Shown in pieces: positions 24,313 to 33,166 of a stretch of DNA of 59,825 nt. The notes under the pieces are model-generated. The model did not search any database and had not been told where the DNA came from. It saw only the letters and a list, made by a program, of their open reading frames with translations. Source of the DNA: Verrucomicrobiaceae bacterium UBA7681 (GTDB lineage Bacteria > Verrucomicrobiota > Verrucomicrobiia > Verrucomicrobiales > Verrucomicrobiaceae); NCBI GenBank assembly GCA_002482965.1, contig DLGZ01000011.1, forward strand, positions 1-59,825. Direction: 5' to 3'. Both the position numbers and the translations under genes were made by a program. How positions within the stretch are numbered: the first letter of the stretch is position 1; each line of letters begins with the position of its first letter.

Positions 24313-26659
24313 TATCGATCATGATTCCGCCGTTGATGAAAATCTGGGGACCGTTGGCCTGGGCACGCTGCTTCTTGCGCTGTTCGTGATTGTTCTTGAT
24401 GCCCTCCCAGTACTGCATGGCGTCGGGGAGGTCGCGTTCCTTGCAGAGCTTCCACTGCTCCGGGGTGAGGATGGCCTGCATGTCTTTTTCCGCCACGCCT
24501 GCCAGCGGGACGAGGGCGTAGTAGTATTGCAAAAACCACTGGATGGACATGTAGCGTTCGATGTCCGGGAGATATTCGGCCAGCACCTGCTGGACGGCGG
24601 TTTCGATTCTGGCGCATTGATCGGCTGAAAGCTTGCGGCGGCGGTCCAGTTCGGAGACACACATCGCGGCCATGGACTTCAGACGATAGGATTGCCGCTC
24701 ATCCGCCACATGCTGGAGCTTTTTAAGCTGGGCTTCATTCAGTGTGGCTTGCAGCGCCGCTTTCCAGAGGTCCGTGTTTTGCGGTTTGGTTTCCTGACGG
24801 CTGAAATTCGCGCGTGAGGTGCCTGCCAGCGTCTGCAGGAGATTCTGGGGTGTGGCGGTCTGCACGGTCTGGCGCACGAAATTTTCAGTGAACTGACGCC
24901 AGTATTCGAGACTGGACTCCACCGCTCCTTTCGCCGCTGTGGTGAGTCTTGCGACGGCCGGTTCGGGGAGGGACAGCAGGCGTGAGGCCTCCTCGACCTG
25001 CGGCATCATGGCCGCCAAGGTTCTGCTCCGCTCCGCGACAAACATGTTGTACAAGTGCTGAGAGATCGCGGCCTCCATGTCTGGCGCCTCGGGGAAGGTG
25101 CCGTTCATGTCGGGCATGGTGTTGCGCGAGGAACTGTTGTTGGAGACGACCAATTCCTTCCAGTGTTTCAACTGCACATCGTCCAGAATGGCGCGTACCA
25201 TTTCATCTTTCACTTTGCCCGCGTTCTGGAACAACTGGGCGGCATTGTAACTCCAGTACTGCTGGCGACGCTGATCCATGAGCGGCTGCATCAGCTCCCC
25301 AAGCAGAGGTTCAAGCTGGGTGCGCTGCTCCTGGGAAAGTGCGAGCATCTTGTCCATTTCCGCGAGGCAGATGCGGGAGATCGCCATGCTGGAGCGTTGC
25401 TCGCGCTGCTTGTTTTCGGCCGTCATGCGGGTGCGCTCTTCATCAGTGAGCAGCTTCTTGATCCCGTCTGTCCAGATTGGCAGCTTGATGGCCTGAAGAT
25501 CATCGGTGACGCCAAAATAAATATTCCCACGGGCGCGCTTGCGCTCCGTGACTGAATAGTTCCTGGCCTGCTGCAGCCAGCCCTTGCGGGCCTGCTTGAG
25601 CGATTCTTGAATGGCATCTTTCGAGAGCTGCTCCAGCGCTTTTTGCCGCTCCTTGGTCAAATTCAGCGCCATGACCATGCCGTCGATTTCCGCACTCATG
25701 ACAATCTCCATCTGCTGCTCCGCCTGCTGCTCGGAAGGCTTGATCATGTCGGTGATTTCGGACTCCGCCTTGCTGCGCTCCTCCTTGTCGGTCTTATTCC
25801 ATTGAGCGAGCTGCTCTGCAGGAAGCACGTCAGCGGCCGCTTTCTCCCAGGCCTTGTCCCAGACCTCGCCACGGGGACGATCGAAGCGGATGTAGAAGTA
25901 ATTGCGGGCCATGATGGTCTCACGGGCTGCGGGGGGAAGTGTGCGCAACATGCCGGTGGCCCGTTTTTTCTCGGCGTTGCTGAGCTGATCCAGCAGGCTG
26001 TCTGCGGCCTTGTTCAAGGCGGTGGTCTGCGCGTCTGAGAGTTCGAGCTTCTTCTTCATCAGCTCGATTTTGGCCCGCAGATCTTCATTCATCGGCCCGC
26101 GCGATTCACGCACCCAGCGTTCGAGATGGTCGGAAATTTTCTTTTCCACCTGCTGCCGGTCCTTCTCATCCGCCGCATGCCAAGTGGCATAGCGCGCTTC
26201 GCCGAGAGTTGATTTCAAAGCGGCAAGCCATGCCGGGTCTTCATCGGGCGGTGTCCAGTCTTCGACGGGCTCGCCGGGGCCTGCCACATCCGGCTTCCAC
26301 ATGCTGATGTGCCGTATGGCGGCCGAGTCGGAGGTGCGTGACAAATAGGTGCGCATCATCATCACGGCGAGCGGCTGCCAGGATTTCAGCGTGGTCTCCA
26401 CGGCTTTCCCGGACTCTTCCTGCAGCGTCCGTTTTTCCTCTGGTGAGAGTTTAACCTCGGCATCGATGGTTTCGACCACCTCCTCCATGTGGGCGGTGAG
26501 CTGCTTCTTCTTTTCCGGCACGCAGGATTGTACAAAATCTGCCAGCACCTTTTCGACCGCTTCTGAAAGCGGCTTCTTCAGGTCGGCACGCGAAGGCGTC
26601 TGAACCTGCGCTCCCCCGGAACTGGTCAGGACGACTGATAGCAGCAACAGCTTGATCAT
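24305..26659 (-). CDS. Large secreted helical protein of the DUF4175 operon
   Basis: A 784-aa protein with a signal peptide (MIKLLLLSVVLTSSGGAQ). I do not recognise a domain. The rest is almost entirely helical and charged, with many L-x-x-L-T-P-E-Q/LSxEQ-like segments (MLALSQEQRTQLEPLLGELM, MQAILTPEQWKLCKERDLPD, LADFVQSCVPEKKKQLTAHM) that recall periplasmic stress-sensing CpxP/Spy-like or Heavy-metal-resistor helices repeated several times. That likeness is weak. It overlaps DUF4175 by 4 bp (ATGA) and the prenyltransferase-fold gene by 8 bp, so its product must be needed with theirs. Confidence 0.7.
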   Translation of the reverse strand: MIKLLLLSVVLTSSGGAQVQTPSRADLKKPLSEAVEKVLADFVQSCVPEKKKQLTAHMEEVVETIDAEVKLSPEEKRTLQEESGKAVETTLKSWQPLAVMMMRTYLSRTSDSAAIRHISMWKPDVAGPGEPVEDWTPPDEDPAWLAALKSTLGEARYATWHAADEKDRQQVEKKISDHLERWVRESRGPMNEDLRAKIELMKKKLELSDAQTTALNKAADSLLDQLSNAEKKRATGMLRTLPPAARETIMARNYFYIRFDRPRGEVWDKAWEKAAADVLPAEQLAQWNKTDKEERSKAESEITDMIKPSEQQAEQQMEIVMSAEIDGMVMALNLTKERQKALEQLSKDAIQESLKQARKGWLQQARNYSVTERKRARGNIYFGVTDDLQAIKLPIWTDGIKKLLTDEERTRMTAENKQREQRSSMAISRICLAEMDKMLALSQEQRTQLEPLLGELMQPLMDQRRQQYWSYNAAQLFQNAGKVKDEMVRAILDDVQLKHWKELVVSNNSSSRNTMPDMNGTFPEAPDMEAAISQHLYNMFVAERSRTLAAMMPQVEEASRLLSLPEPAVARLTTAAKGAVESSLEYWRQFTENFVRQTVQTATPQNLLQTLAGTSRANFSRQETKPQNTDLWKAALQATLNEAQLKKLQHVADERQSYRLKSMAAMCVSELDRRRKLSADQCARIETAVQQVLAEYLPDIERYMSIQWFLQYYYALVPLAGVAEKDMQAILTPEQWKLCKERDLPDAMQYWEGIKNNHEQRKKQRAQANGPQIFINGGIMIDNE

Positions 26660-29600
26660 TTCGCCCCGCCTCCTGCTTCCAGTTTGTTGAAATAGGCATC
26701 CAGTCCGGTCTTGAATTCTTCCGGCAACTCGCGGCCCGCCTTGCCGGTCGCCTGGCCCACCGGGCGTGCGCTTACATTCGCCTCTGAATCCGAGCCCGGA
26801 CCCAGATCTGACAGCGCAGCTTCGGCGGTTTCTGCGCCTGCACCACCGCCACCCCCGGGATTCGAGCCGCCACCACCGCCGCCTTTGCCCTGGCGCTTTG
26901 CTTTCAGCAGCAGCTCGATGGCTTCCGTCTCTGCGGCTATCGCCGGTGCTCCTGTGTCCGGTTTGTCGAGAATGCCTGCGGCTTCATCCATCACGTGCAT
27001 CACGGCATCGAGCAGCTTCAGTTCTTTGCCAAATTTTTCGTTTCCCTGTGGCAGATGCAGGATGTCATCAAATGCGCCGCGTGTGTTGGCCTGAATGCCA
27101 AATTGCTTCGAGGCGAGGGTGGCTGACTTTTTGCCGTGCTCTCCTTCCTTGAGTGCGGCCTTCGCGGATTCCAGTTCGCGAGTTTCGTCGCGCAGCTTCA
27201 TCTCATCGCGCAGGGATTTCATCACCTTGAGCACGATCTCGGGCGGCAGGCTGTCTGCGCTGCAACTGCTGCAGGATTTGCACTCGCTGGCGGCGACCAT
27301 CTCCTCTGCCCAACGGTCAAGGGTGTCGGCCCAGAACTCGGCGCCGGCCATGCTGTTGCCACTGAGATTCACGGCGGCTTGATCGCCCAGATAGGTGAGC
27401 ATTTTGACCACCTGGGTGTCTTTCATCTGACCGATGATGTTCTTGAAGTGCATGTCCGGCTTGCGTGCGAAGTAGGCTTCGAGGTCGCTTTGGATCACGC
27501 GCACGGTTTCGCTCTGAGCCTTTTCATTTTCGGCAATCGCCGCGGCATCCTTCACCGGCTTGCGATCCAGACCGAAGGCGCTGAGGGTTTTGGTGTTGAG
27601 ATCCTTCGCCGTGACCAATTGCTGGCGTGATGCTGCCTTGAGGCGCTTCACGAAGGTGCTGGCTTCCAGGCTTGCCAGGATCGCGCTCAGCTCATCTGAA
27701 ACGCGTGCAAACTCGGCGAGCAGCAGCTTCTGCTCATCGAGAGCATCCTGCATTTTCTTCTGTGCCTGAGAGGCTGGCTGCTCCTGTGGCTTTTGCTCTT
27801 CTGCTTTGTCATCCTTCTTCTTGCCGGGAGCTGCTGCCATCTGCGTGGTCGGCAGTTTCATGGTGCTGGGCTTGGGTGGCGAAGGTTTGGCATTGGGGTC
27901 CGCCGGCTGAGACTCGGCCTTGCTCATGGAGCCTTCCTTGTCGGTGATGCTCGGCATGTTGTCCTTCTTCTGCTCCTCCGTGGAGGCCTTGCCGCCGCCT
28001 TGCGATGCTTTGGGGAGGTCGGGCCCGTTCGCGATCTGAGGAGCGCTGGGCTTGCTCTGGCCGGCTTTGCCTTCACCCGGCTTGCCTGGCTTTGAGGGCT
28101 GCTGGGAGGCATTCGACGGCGGAGTGGCAGCGGTGGACTGAGCGGGCTTGCCGCTTTGCGCGTTTGAGCTTTGCTTCAACAAGTCTGCCACGCTGGGCAT
28201 GCGTTTGGCGGAGATGTCCTGGAGTGATTTGAGCATCGTGGCCCATGATTCGAGACGCTTGGCGTCGAATTCGTCATTGCGTGTGGCCTGCTCCACGAGA
28301 CTGCGACCGCTTTGATTGAGCATGCCCAGCCGCGCTGCATTGGCATTTTCTGCGCTGGCCTGCTGCGCGATTTTGCGGCGGTTCTCCGGGCGGTCTAGTT
28401 CTGCCGGAGTCAGTGCGCGAAGTTCTTTGTTGGTGGCGTGAAGCTGCTGCTCGCGCTCATAGCTTTCGCGGGCTGCTTCGAGCCATTTGCCGAACTGCTC
28501 TGTGAGCCATAGAGCGTGGTCGGTTTTGTTCAGCACATGCAGGAGGAAGGCCGTGGAGTAGGCGCGCTTGCGCTGGGGAAGGTAATCTTCGGCCCAGGCG
28601 CGGATCTCGAGCGTCTGTGGTGCCACGCCGTCGCGGTCTGCACAGAAGGTGGCCTTGGAGGCGAGGATTTTTTTCTCGGGCTCGCCTGCGGCGGCGATCT
28701 TGTCGCCCTTGGTCTTGTCATCATTGACGCTGCGCCATTCGAGGCCGGTGCGTTGAATGCCGAAGTCGTCCTGTACATCCAGATCGAAGACGACGACTTC
28801 GGAATCGAGCACGACCTGCTCCTGGGTTTCGCGGCGAGCTGCGAGACGTGGGGCTTCGTCTTCGATGGCGTTGATCTTCAGGACCAGCGGCTCGCGTGGG
28901 CTCAGGCCATCGCGGTCTTTCCACATCACATGCTTTTCGGCATCTGCGGTGATGGGATGGAAGGGGGTGGTGACCTTCATGCCGGAAACTTTTTCTGCTT
29001 CGCCATCCACTTCCGCCGAGGCGAGTTCACGTGAGGCGGTGGCTTCGAGTGAAGCCTGGGCTCCTTTCAGAACGCTCACCGAACCACCGCGTACCTCGGT
29101 CATGGGCTCGGTCTGGTACTTCAGATATTCCGGCAGTCGCGTGCGCACGGACAGCGCCGTCAATTCCGGGCGGGTGCGTGGTAGAACGTTCACGGTCTTG
29201 CGGACATCGCCGAGGGACAGGGAAAGGGCTGCGTCTTCTTTTTGTGGGGGGAAGGCCAGCGGGTATGAGCCTGACTGCAGGCTGCTTACCACGGCAGGCT
29301 GATCGTTGATCTGGGCCTTGGCCGAGGCAGGTGACCAGCGGGTGTCTTTGTTGAGCAGCACTTTCAGATCAAATGGCTCGGCATAGGGAACGACAAGGCG
29401 GTTTGGGATTGTCTCGATCTTCGCGAAGGTGAAGCGCTCCACGTCACGCCATGGGGTGGCCCAGCGTGCCAGGGCATTCCACGCGGCATCTGGGACGAGG
29501 GTGAGGGCCGTTACGGCGAGCAGTGCTGTGATTCCTGCGGCCCAGCCCCATTGGAAATGCTTGGCCTCAGGAACGGCGTGCGAGAAGTCCTTGTCCTTCA

Positions 29601-30006
29601 CGGCTTCGGCGGCCTGATCCATCGCTGCCTGCACAAGGCGCTCGCTGCGACCTGCGGAACCGGCTTCAACGTGAGCGAGCTCGACGATGCCGAGCAGTTG
29701 ATCTCCGAGGCGAGGGAAGGTGCGCTTGAGCAGGCGCGCGGCGTCTTCCAGACTGCGCTGACGCCAGACCCAGCGGTGCCACTTCAGCGGCAGGCCCAGC
29801 CCGAGCACGGCTGCGCCTGAGATCAGGAGGGTGGTGCGCAGCCACACCGGCGTCTCCATGATGCGATCCAGCGCGAAGACGAGGATGTAGGAAAACACGA
29901 TGCCGAAGGCCGCTGCCAGCAGGCCTTCGGTGAGCTTGACGATCCAGACGCGCTTGCGAAAATCCGCGAGCTTTGATTCGAGGATGACAGGCAGTGCTGT
30001 TTTCAT
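26656..30006 (-). CDS. DUF4175-like membrane protein
   Basis: A 1116-aa protein with two membrane segments near the N-terminus (about residues 24-45 and 57-75), a large extracytoplasmic part with beta-rich Ig-like regions (about 190-450), long helical stretches, a low-complexity region rich in P, S, Q, K (about 610-740), and a glycine-rich run near residue 1050 (GKGGGGGGSNPGGGGG). This layout matches DUF4175-type proteins encoded with MoxR, DUF58 and BatA genes. CKSCSSCSAD around residue 920 is a cysteine cluster of unknown use. A likely role is a cell-envelope partner of the Bat complex; not proven. It is the first gene after the R1 element at 30061-30438. Confidence 0.78.
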   Translation of the reverse strand: MKTALPVILESKLADFRKRVWIVKLTEGLLAAAFGIVFSYILVFALDRIMETPVWLRTTLLISGAAVLGLGLPLKWHRWVWRQRSLEDAARLLKRTFPRLGDQLLGIVELAHVEAGSAGRSERLVQAAMDQAAEAVKDKDFSHAVPEAKHFQWGWAAGITALLAVTALTLVPDAAWNALARWATPWRDVERFTFAKIETIPNRLVVPYAEPFDLKVLLNKDTRWSPASAKAQINDQPAVVSSLQSGSYPLAFPPQKEDAALSLSLGDVRKTVNVLPRTRPELTALSVRTRLPEYLKYQTEPMTEVRGGSVSVLKGAQASLEATASRELASAEVDGEAEKVSGMKVTTPFHPITADAEKHVMWKDRDGLSPREPLVLKINAIEDEAPRLAARRETQEQVVLDSEVVVFDLDVQDDFGIQRTGLEWRSVNDDKTKGDKIAAAGEPEKKILASKATFCADRDGVAPQTLEIRAWAEDYLPQRKRAYSTAFLLHVLNKTDHALWLTEQFGKWLEAARESYEREQQLHATNKELRALTPAELDRPENRRKIAQQASAENANAARLGMLNQSGRSLVEQATRNDEFDAKRLESWATMLKSLQDISAKRMPSVADLLKQSSNAQSGKPAQSTAATPPSNASQQPSKPGKPGEGKAGQSKPSAPQIANGPDLPKASQGGGKASTEEQKKDNMPSITDKEGSMSKAESQPADPNAKPSPPKPSTMKLPTTQMAAAPGKKKDDKAEEQKPQEQPASQAQKKMQDALDEQKLLLAEFARVSDELSAILASLEASTFVKRLKAASRQQLVTAKDLNTKTLSAFGLDRKPVKDAAAIAENEKAQSETVRVIQSDLEAYFARKPDMHFKNIIGQMKDTQVVKMLTYLGDQAAVNLSGNSMAGAEFWADTLDRWAEEMVAASECKSCSSCSADSLPPEIVLKVMKSLRDEMKLRDETRELESAKAALKEGEHGKKSATLASKQFGIQANTRGAFDDILHLPQGNEKFGKELKLLDAVMHVMDEAAGILDKPDTGAPAIAAETEAIELLLKAKRQGKGGGGGGSNPGGGGGAGAETAEAALSDLGPGSDSEANVSARPVGQATGKAGRELPEEFKTGLDAYFNKLEAGGGAK

Positions 30007-30060
30007 AATAGGTGAATGTTATCCTGATGAAACGTTTCTGACGAGCTTTTGATTGGGGGA

Positions 30061-30438
30061 TTAGAACGTTCCGGCGTAACGGCTAGTTAATGTAAGCCGC
30101 TGAAGAGGGGCTGAGTGGTGTTGGAGTGTTGAGCGATCATGGCGCGGGTGTGCGGCGGAGCTTTTTGCAGACGCTGCTGGTGAGTGCACGGTGTAGCGGA
30201 GCTCTGGGTTTGCTTTCCGGATCGTGGGGCGTCTACCCAGGGAAGCACTCGCCGAGGCTCGGCATCCCTGGGCTATAATACGCAGCTCCGTTGGAGCTGG
30301 TGTGTCGCGGAGTGGAGTGGCGAAGGAATGCGTCATGCTGAAGAAGTTCAGAGTGCAGGAGATATGCGCAAGCAGTGCAAAAATGAACGGGCGGCTGATT
30401 AACGGAAGGCTATTTCTGCCGGTTAGAACGTTCCGGCG
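30061..30438. mobile_element. R1-containing segment flanked by 16-bp direct repeats
   Basis: The 16-mer TTAGAACGTTCCGGCG occurs at 30061-30076 and at 30423-30438. The second copy is the last five codons including stop of the vWA gene (A-G-T-F-stop on the minus strand). Between them lie 346 bp containing R1 copy D. This is what a target duplication made by an insertion at the gene's end would look like, with the stop codon regenerated. It fills the gene-free stretch 30007-30422. Confidence 0.6.
30120..30335 (+). repeat. R1 intergenic repeat, copy D
   Basis: Fourth copy. It begins with GTTGGAGTGTTGAG, shared with copy E, then TTTTTGCAGACGCTGCTGG, GGGTTTGCTTTCCGG, an 8-bp stem CCCAGGGA/TCCCTGGG enclosing a second stem GCCGAG-G-CTCGGC, and CAGCTCC/GGAGCTG. 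Again the last stem differs from copies A and B by paired changes. Confidence 0.85.
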
Positions 30439-32627
30439 GCCTTTCTTCCGACCCAGAAAAGGCTCAGGAGCAGCACCAGGAGCCCTGCCCAGGCGGGGTG
30501 TGACCAGATTTGCAGCCGGCGTTCCTGCACGGCGGGTTCGGGTATGGCGGAGATGGCGGCGAGGATGGCGGCGGGGGCGCTGGCATCGAGCATTTCGCCT
30601 TTGGTGAAGCGGGCGATTTCACGCATGACATCGAGCCGTGCTGGCTGGCCGCGTTTTTCACGGCTGGTGCCTTGGATGGAAATTTTTGTTTCGAGTGAGG
30701 AGCCTGCTTCGGCGCAACTGAGTTGCACGATGTGCTCGCCGGGTTCCACGGGGCTGAAGACGCCATTGAACAGACCCCAAGCCTCTTCGCCAGCGGGCAT
30801 GAGTCGCACGCTGCTGACCTTGCCGCTGGGCGCGGCGATTTGGGCGATGACGACGCCGTCGCGAAGGGGCTCGCCGGTGAGGCTCACGACGTTGGCGTTG
30901 AGTGTGAGTACATCGCCGGTGCGCGGGCGGTCCGGGGAGTAGAAGAGGCGCATCTTGTCGCCGCTGCTCATGTTGCGCTGGTAGGCCATCCAGCGGACGA
31001 CCTGGCCCCAGAAGCGGTAGTGGTATTTGTCTTCCACGCCTTTGCGCCAGCGCCAGGCGCCATCGGTGCCCATGAAGAGGATTTTGCCTGAGCCGTAGGT
31101 CTTGGTCACGATGAGCGGCACACGGCCAAACTGATTGGATTCGGTGCCGTGGGTGGCGAGCACTTCGGTGCCGGCTTTGGCGCGCATGGCGGGGGCATAC
31201 CACTGAAAGCCGGGCAGATTGCCCCATACGCGGGCGCTGGCTTCGTCACTGTCTTCGAGCTTGGTCAAAAGGCTGCGCGTGCCGGCCTCGGTGAGTGCGA
31301 ACTTGCCGGGTGAGGACGAGCCCCAGCCGCGTGGCTGTGCGGTGTCCCAGACCACTGGGAGGAGATCAGCCAGCGGTGTTTCTTGAAGCGTTGACTGGAA
31401 GCCATGGAAGCCGGGCATGAGGACGAGGCCGCCGGCTTGATCGCGCACAAGTTTCTGAAGTGAGATGCATTGATCTGCGGTGAGCTGGCCTTTGGCGAGA
31501 CCGACATCGCCGAGGAAGACGACATCGTATTTGGTGAGTTCATCATCCTTCGGGAAGGCTTTCAAATAGCCGTGACCTTCGCCTACTTTGCCGAGGCCGG
31601 GGTGGAGGAGGAGGCAGTTGACGTCAACGCCGGGATCGCGTTCCAAGGCATTGCGCAGGTAGCGGTACTCCCAGCGGGGGAAGGATTCGATGACGAGTAC
31701 GCGGAGCTGCTCTTTGCGGATGGAAAGGGGAGCTTCCTGCGAGTTGTTTTCGGGGTAGCGCTCGCTGGATGTCTTGGGGATGGTGAGCGTGAGCTTAACC
31801 TCGCCGGGTTTGTCGGGCTTCCAGCCGATGACGTCTTGATAGCGGCCCATGGCGGGCAGGGTGACTTCTTTGGTGATGATCTCGCCGCTGGAGGACTTCA
31901 TTTCCAGCATGACGACTTCATCGCGAGGCAGGGAGCTTTCAATGGTGAAGGGGATGCGCAGGGGCTTGCCGGCTACTGCGAAGGTGGGGACATCGAAGCT
32001 GCTGAGTTCGACATCGGGAAGGCGCGTCTCTGCGCCGGTGGGGACGGCAAAGACGGGGACCTCGCGCATGCGGAGCCGCGTGGTGGCCTGGGAGGGTGCG
32101 GCACCGGTGTTCCAGTCGCCATCGCTGATGAGAACGACGGCTTTGAGGTTGGGCTGTTTTTCGAGGACGCTCGCGAGTGCCGCGTGGATGTCTGTGCCTT
32201 CGGTGGCGGGATTTTGTGAGGAGGAGAAGGGTTCGATGACGACGTCCATGCGCTGTTTTAGAGGCTCCCAGAGCTTGGCGTCGATCAAGGGTTTGGTGAT
32301 TTCTTCGCGCGACTTTGGCTCTGCATTCGGCTTCGTTTTGTCGATGACGTCTTTGGTGGTCATGCTGCCGGAGACATCGTGCAGCACGGCTAGGGTGGGT
32401 TTCGTCTGCGGCTTGAAGGTTTCGAGCCATTCGGGCTGCAGGAGGGTGATGGCGATGCCGAGGGCGATGATGAAGCGTAGGAGTTCCAGCCAGCCGATGA
32501 TCACGCGATAGCCGCTGCGACGCCAGGCCATGAAGGCGAGGCCACCCATGGCGACGACAAACGCCACGCCGACGCTGAAGGCGACGGGGGTGGGATTGAA
32601 GACGAGCTGGGAGGTGGTGGGGGTCAT
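30423..32627 (-). CDS. Membrane-anchored vWA-domain protein (Bat-type)
   Basis: A 734-aa protein with two N-terminal membrane segments (about residues 15-33 and 43-62), a von Willebrand factor A domain with an intact MIDAS motif (AVLHDVSGSM, D-x-S-x-S, near residue 85), a region resembling a class I amidotransferase-like fold used for binding (KYDVVFLGDVGLAKG, GGLVLMPGFHGF), a beta-rich domain and a C-terminal membrane helix (WAGLLVLLLSLFWVG). Such proteins pair with BatA and DUF58 proteins; the MoxR ATPase is thought to remodel them through the vWA domain. It follows BatA but is separated from it by the GxxExxY cassette. Its last codons are duplicated at 30061. Confidence 0.87.
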   Translation of the reverse strand: MTPTTSQLVFNPTPVAFSVGVAFVVAMGGLAFMAWRRSGYRVIIGWLELLRFIIALGIAITLLQPEWLETFKPQTKPTLAVLHDVSGSMTTKDVIDKTKPNAEPKSREEITKPLIDAKLWEPLKQRMDVVIEPFSSSQNPATEGTDIHAALASVLEKQPNLKAVVLISDGDWNTGAAPSQATTRLRMREVPVFAVPTGAETRLPDVELSSFDVPTFAVAGKPLRIPFTIESSLPRDEVVMLEMKSSSGEIITKEVTLPAMGRYQDVIGWKPDKPGEVKLTLTIPKTSSERYPENNSQEAPLSIRKEQLRVLVIESFPRWEYRYLRNALERDPGVDVNCLLLHPGLGKVGEGHGYLKAFPKDDELTKYDVVFLGDVGLAKGQLTADQCISLQKLVRDQAGGLVLMPGFHGFQSTLQETPLADLLPVVWDTAQPRGWGSSSPGKFALTEAGTRSLLTKLEDSDEASARVWGNLPGFQWYAPAMRAKAGTEVLATHGTESNQFGRVPLIVTKTYGSGKILFMGTDGAWRWRKGVEDKYHYRFWGQVVRWMAYQRNMSSGDKMRLFYSPDRPRTGDVLTLNANVVSLTGEPLRDGVVIAQIAAPSGKVSSVRLMPAGEEAWGLFNGVFSPVEPGEHIVQLSCAEAGSSLETKISIQGTSREKRGQPARLDVMREIARFTKGEMLDASAPAAILAAISAIPEPAVQERRLQIWSHPAWAGLLVLLLSLFWVGRKAAGTF

Positions 32628-32639
32628 GAATTGAGTTGG

Positions 32640-33166
32640 CCGAAAGAGGGGAAAGAAGGAGAAAAAAGAAGAGGTTTAGAAAAGTGTGCAGATGAATTGG
32701 GAGAAGCGTTGAAACGGTGAGGACTGGGTGATGTCTTGTTTGCCAAGTTTGCGGATTTGGAATTTGGGTGCGCCGAAATTGATGATGGCTCCGTGTTCCA
32801 TGCCGGAAGCGCGAATGTAGCCGAGTATCTGAGCGATGTGCTCGTTGGCGATGGCTTTGGCGGCTTTCAGTTCAAGGATGAGCAAGTCTTCAACGAGGAT
32901 GTCTGCATAGTATTCTCCAACAAGCGTGCCATCTTCATCACGAACGATGAGTTGTTTCTGCTGCTCGACCCTAAGGCCTAGTTTGCGCAAGCGATGCGCG
33001 AGGGAATTTTCATAGACCTTCTCCAGATGTCCGGGACCGAAATAGCGGCGGACCTGATAGCCTGTTTCACGAACGATGTCGGTCAGTTCAAAAGCGCGGT
33101 CTTTCATGGGTTCAAAGTGAGTGCGGAAGGTGTCTTCAATTTTTCCAATTCTTTCCTCTTTTTCGG
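32640..33166. mobile_element. GxxExxY single-gene cassette with purine-rich inverted repeats
   Basis: The gene at 32676-33107 is bracketed by CCGAAAGAGGGGAAAGAA (32640-32657) and, on the other strand, CCGAAAAAGAGGAAAGAA (33166-33149), 16 of 18 bases identical in inverted orientation, with looser purine-rich similarity continuing inward. The unit lies exactly between the BatA stop and the vWA start. It looks like an inserted cassette; no target duplication is visible. Confidence 0.6.
32676..33107 (-). CDS. GxxExxY protein
   Basis: A 143-aa protein with the family motif G26-x-x-E29-x-x-Y32 (GPGHLEKVYENSL) and the downstream PD-(D/E)xK nuclease-like core: EYYADILVEDLLILELKAAKAI, in which D, E and K sit at the expected places. 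The family (PDDEXK_3) is widespread in Bacteroidetes, Planctomycetes and Verrucomicrobia; no activity has been firmly shown. The C-terminal third (after about residue 118) is less conserved and runs to the purine-rich repeat. It sits between BatA and a vWA gene and is probably read by the same transcript, but its flanking inverted repeats mark it as a later arrival. Confidence 0.88.
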   Translation of the reverse strand: MKDRAFELTDIVRETGYQVRRYFGPGHLEKVYENSLAHRLRKLGLRVEQQKQLIVRDEDGTLVGEYYADILVEDLLILELKAAKAIANEHIAQILGYIRASGMEHGAIINFGAPKFQIRKLGKQDITQSSPFQRFSQFICTLF

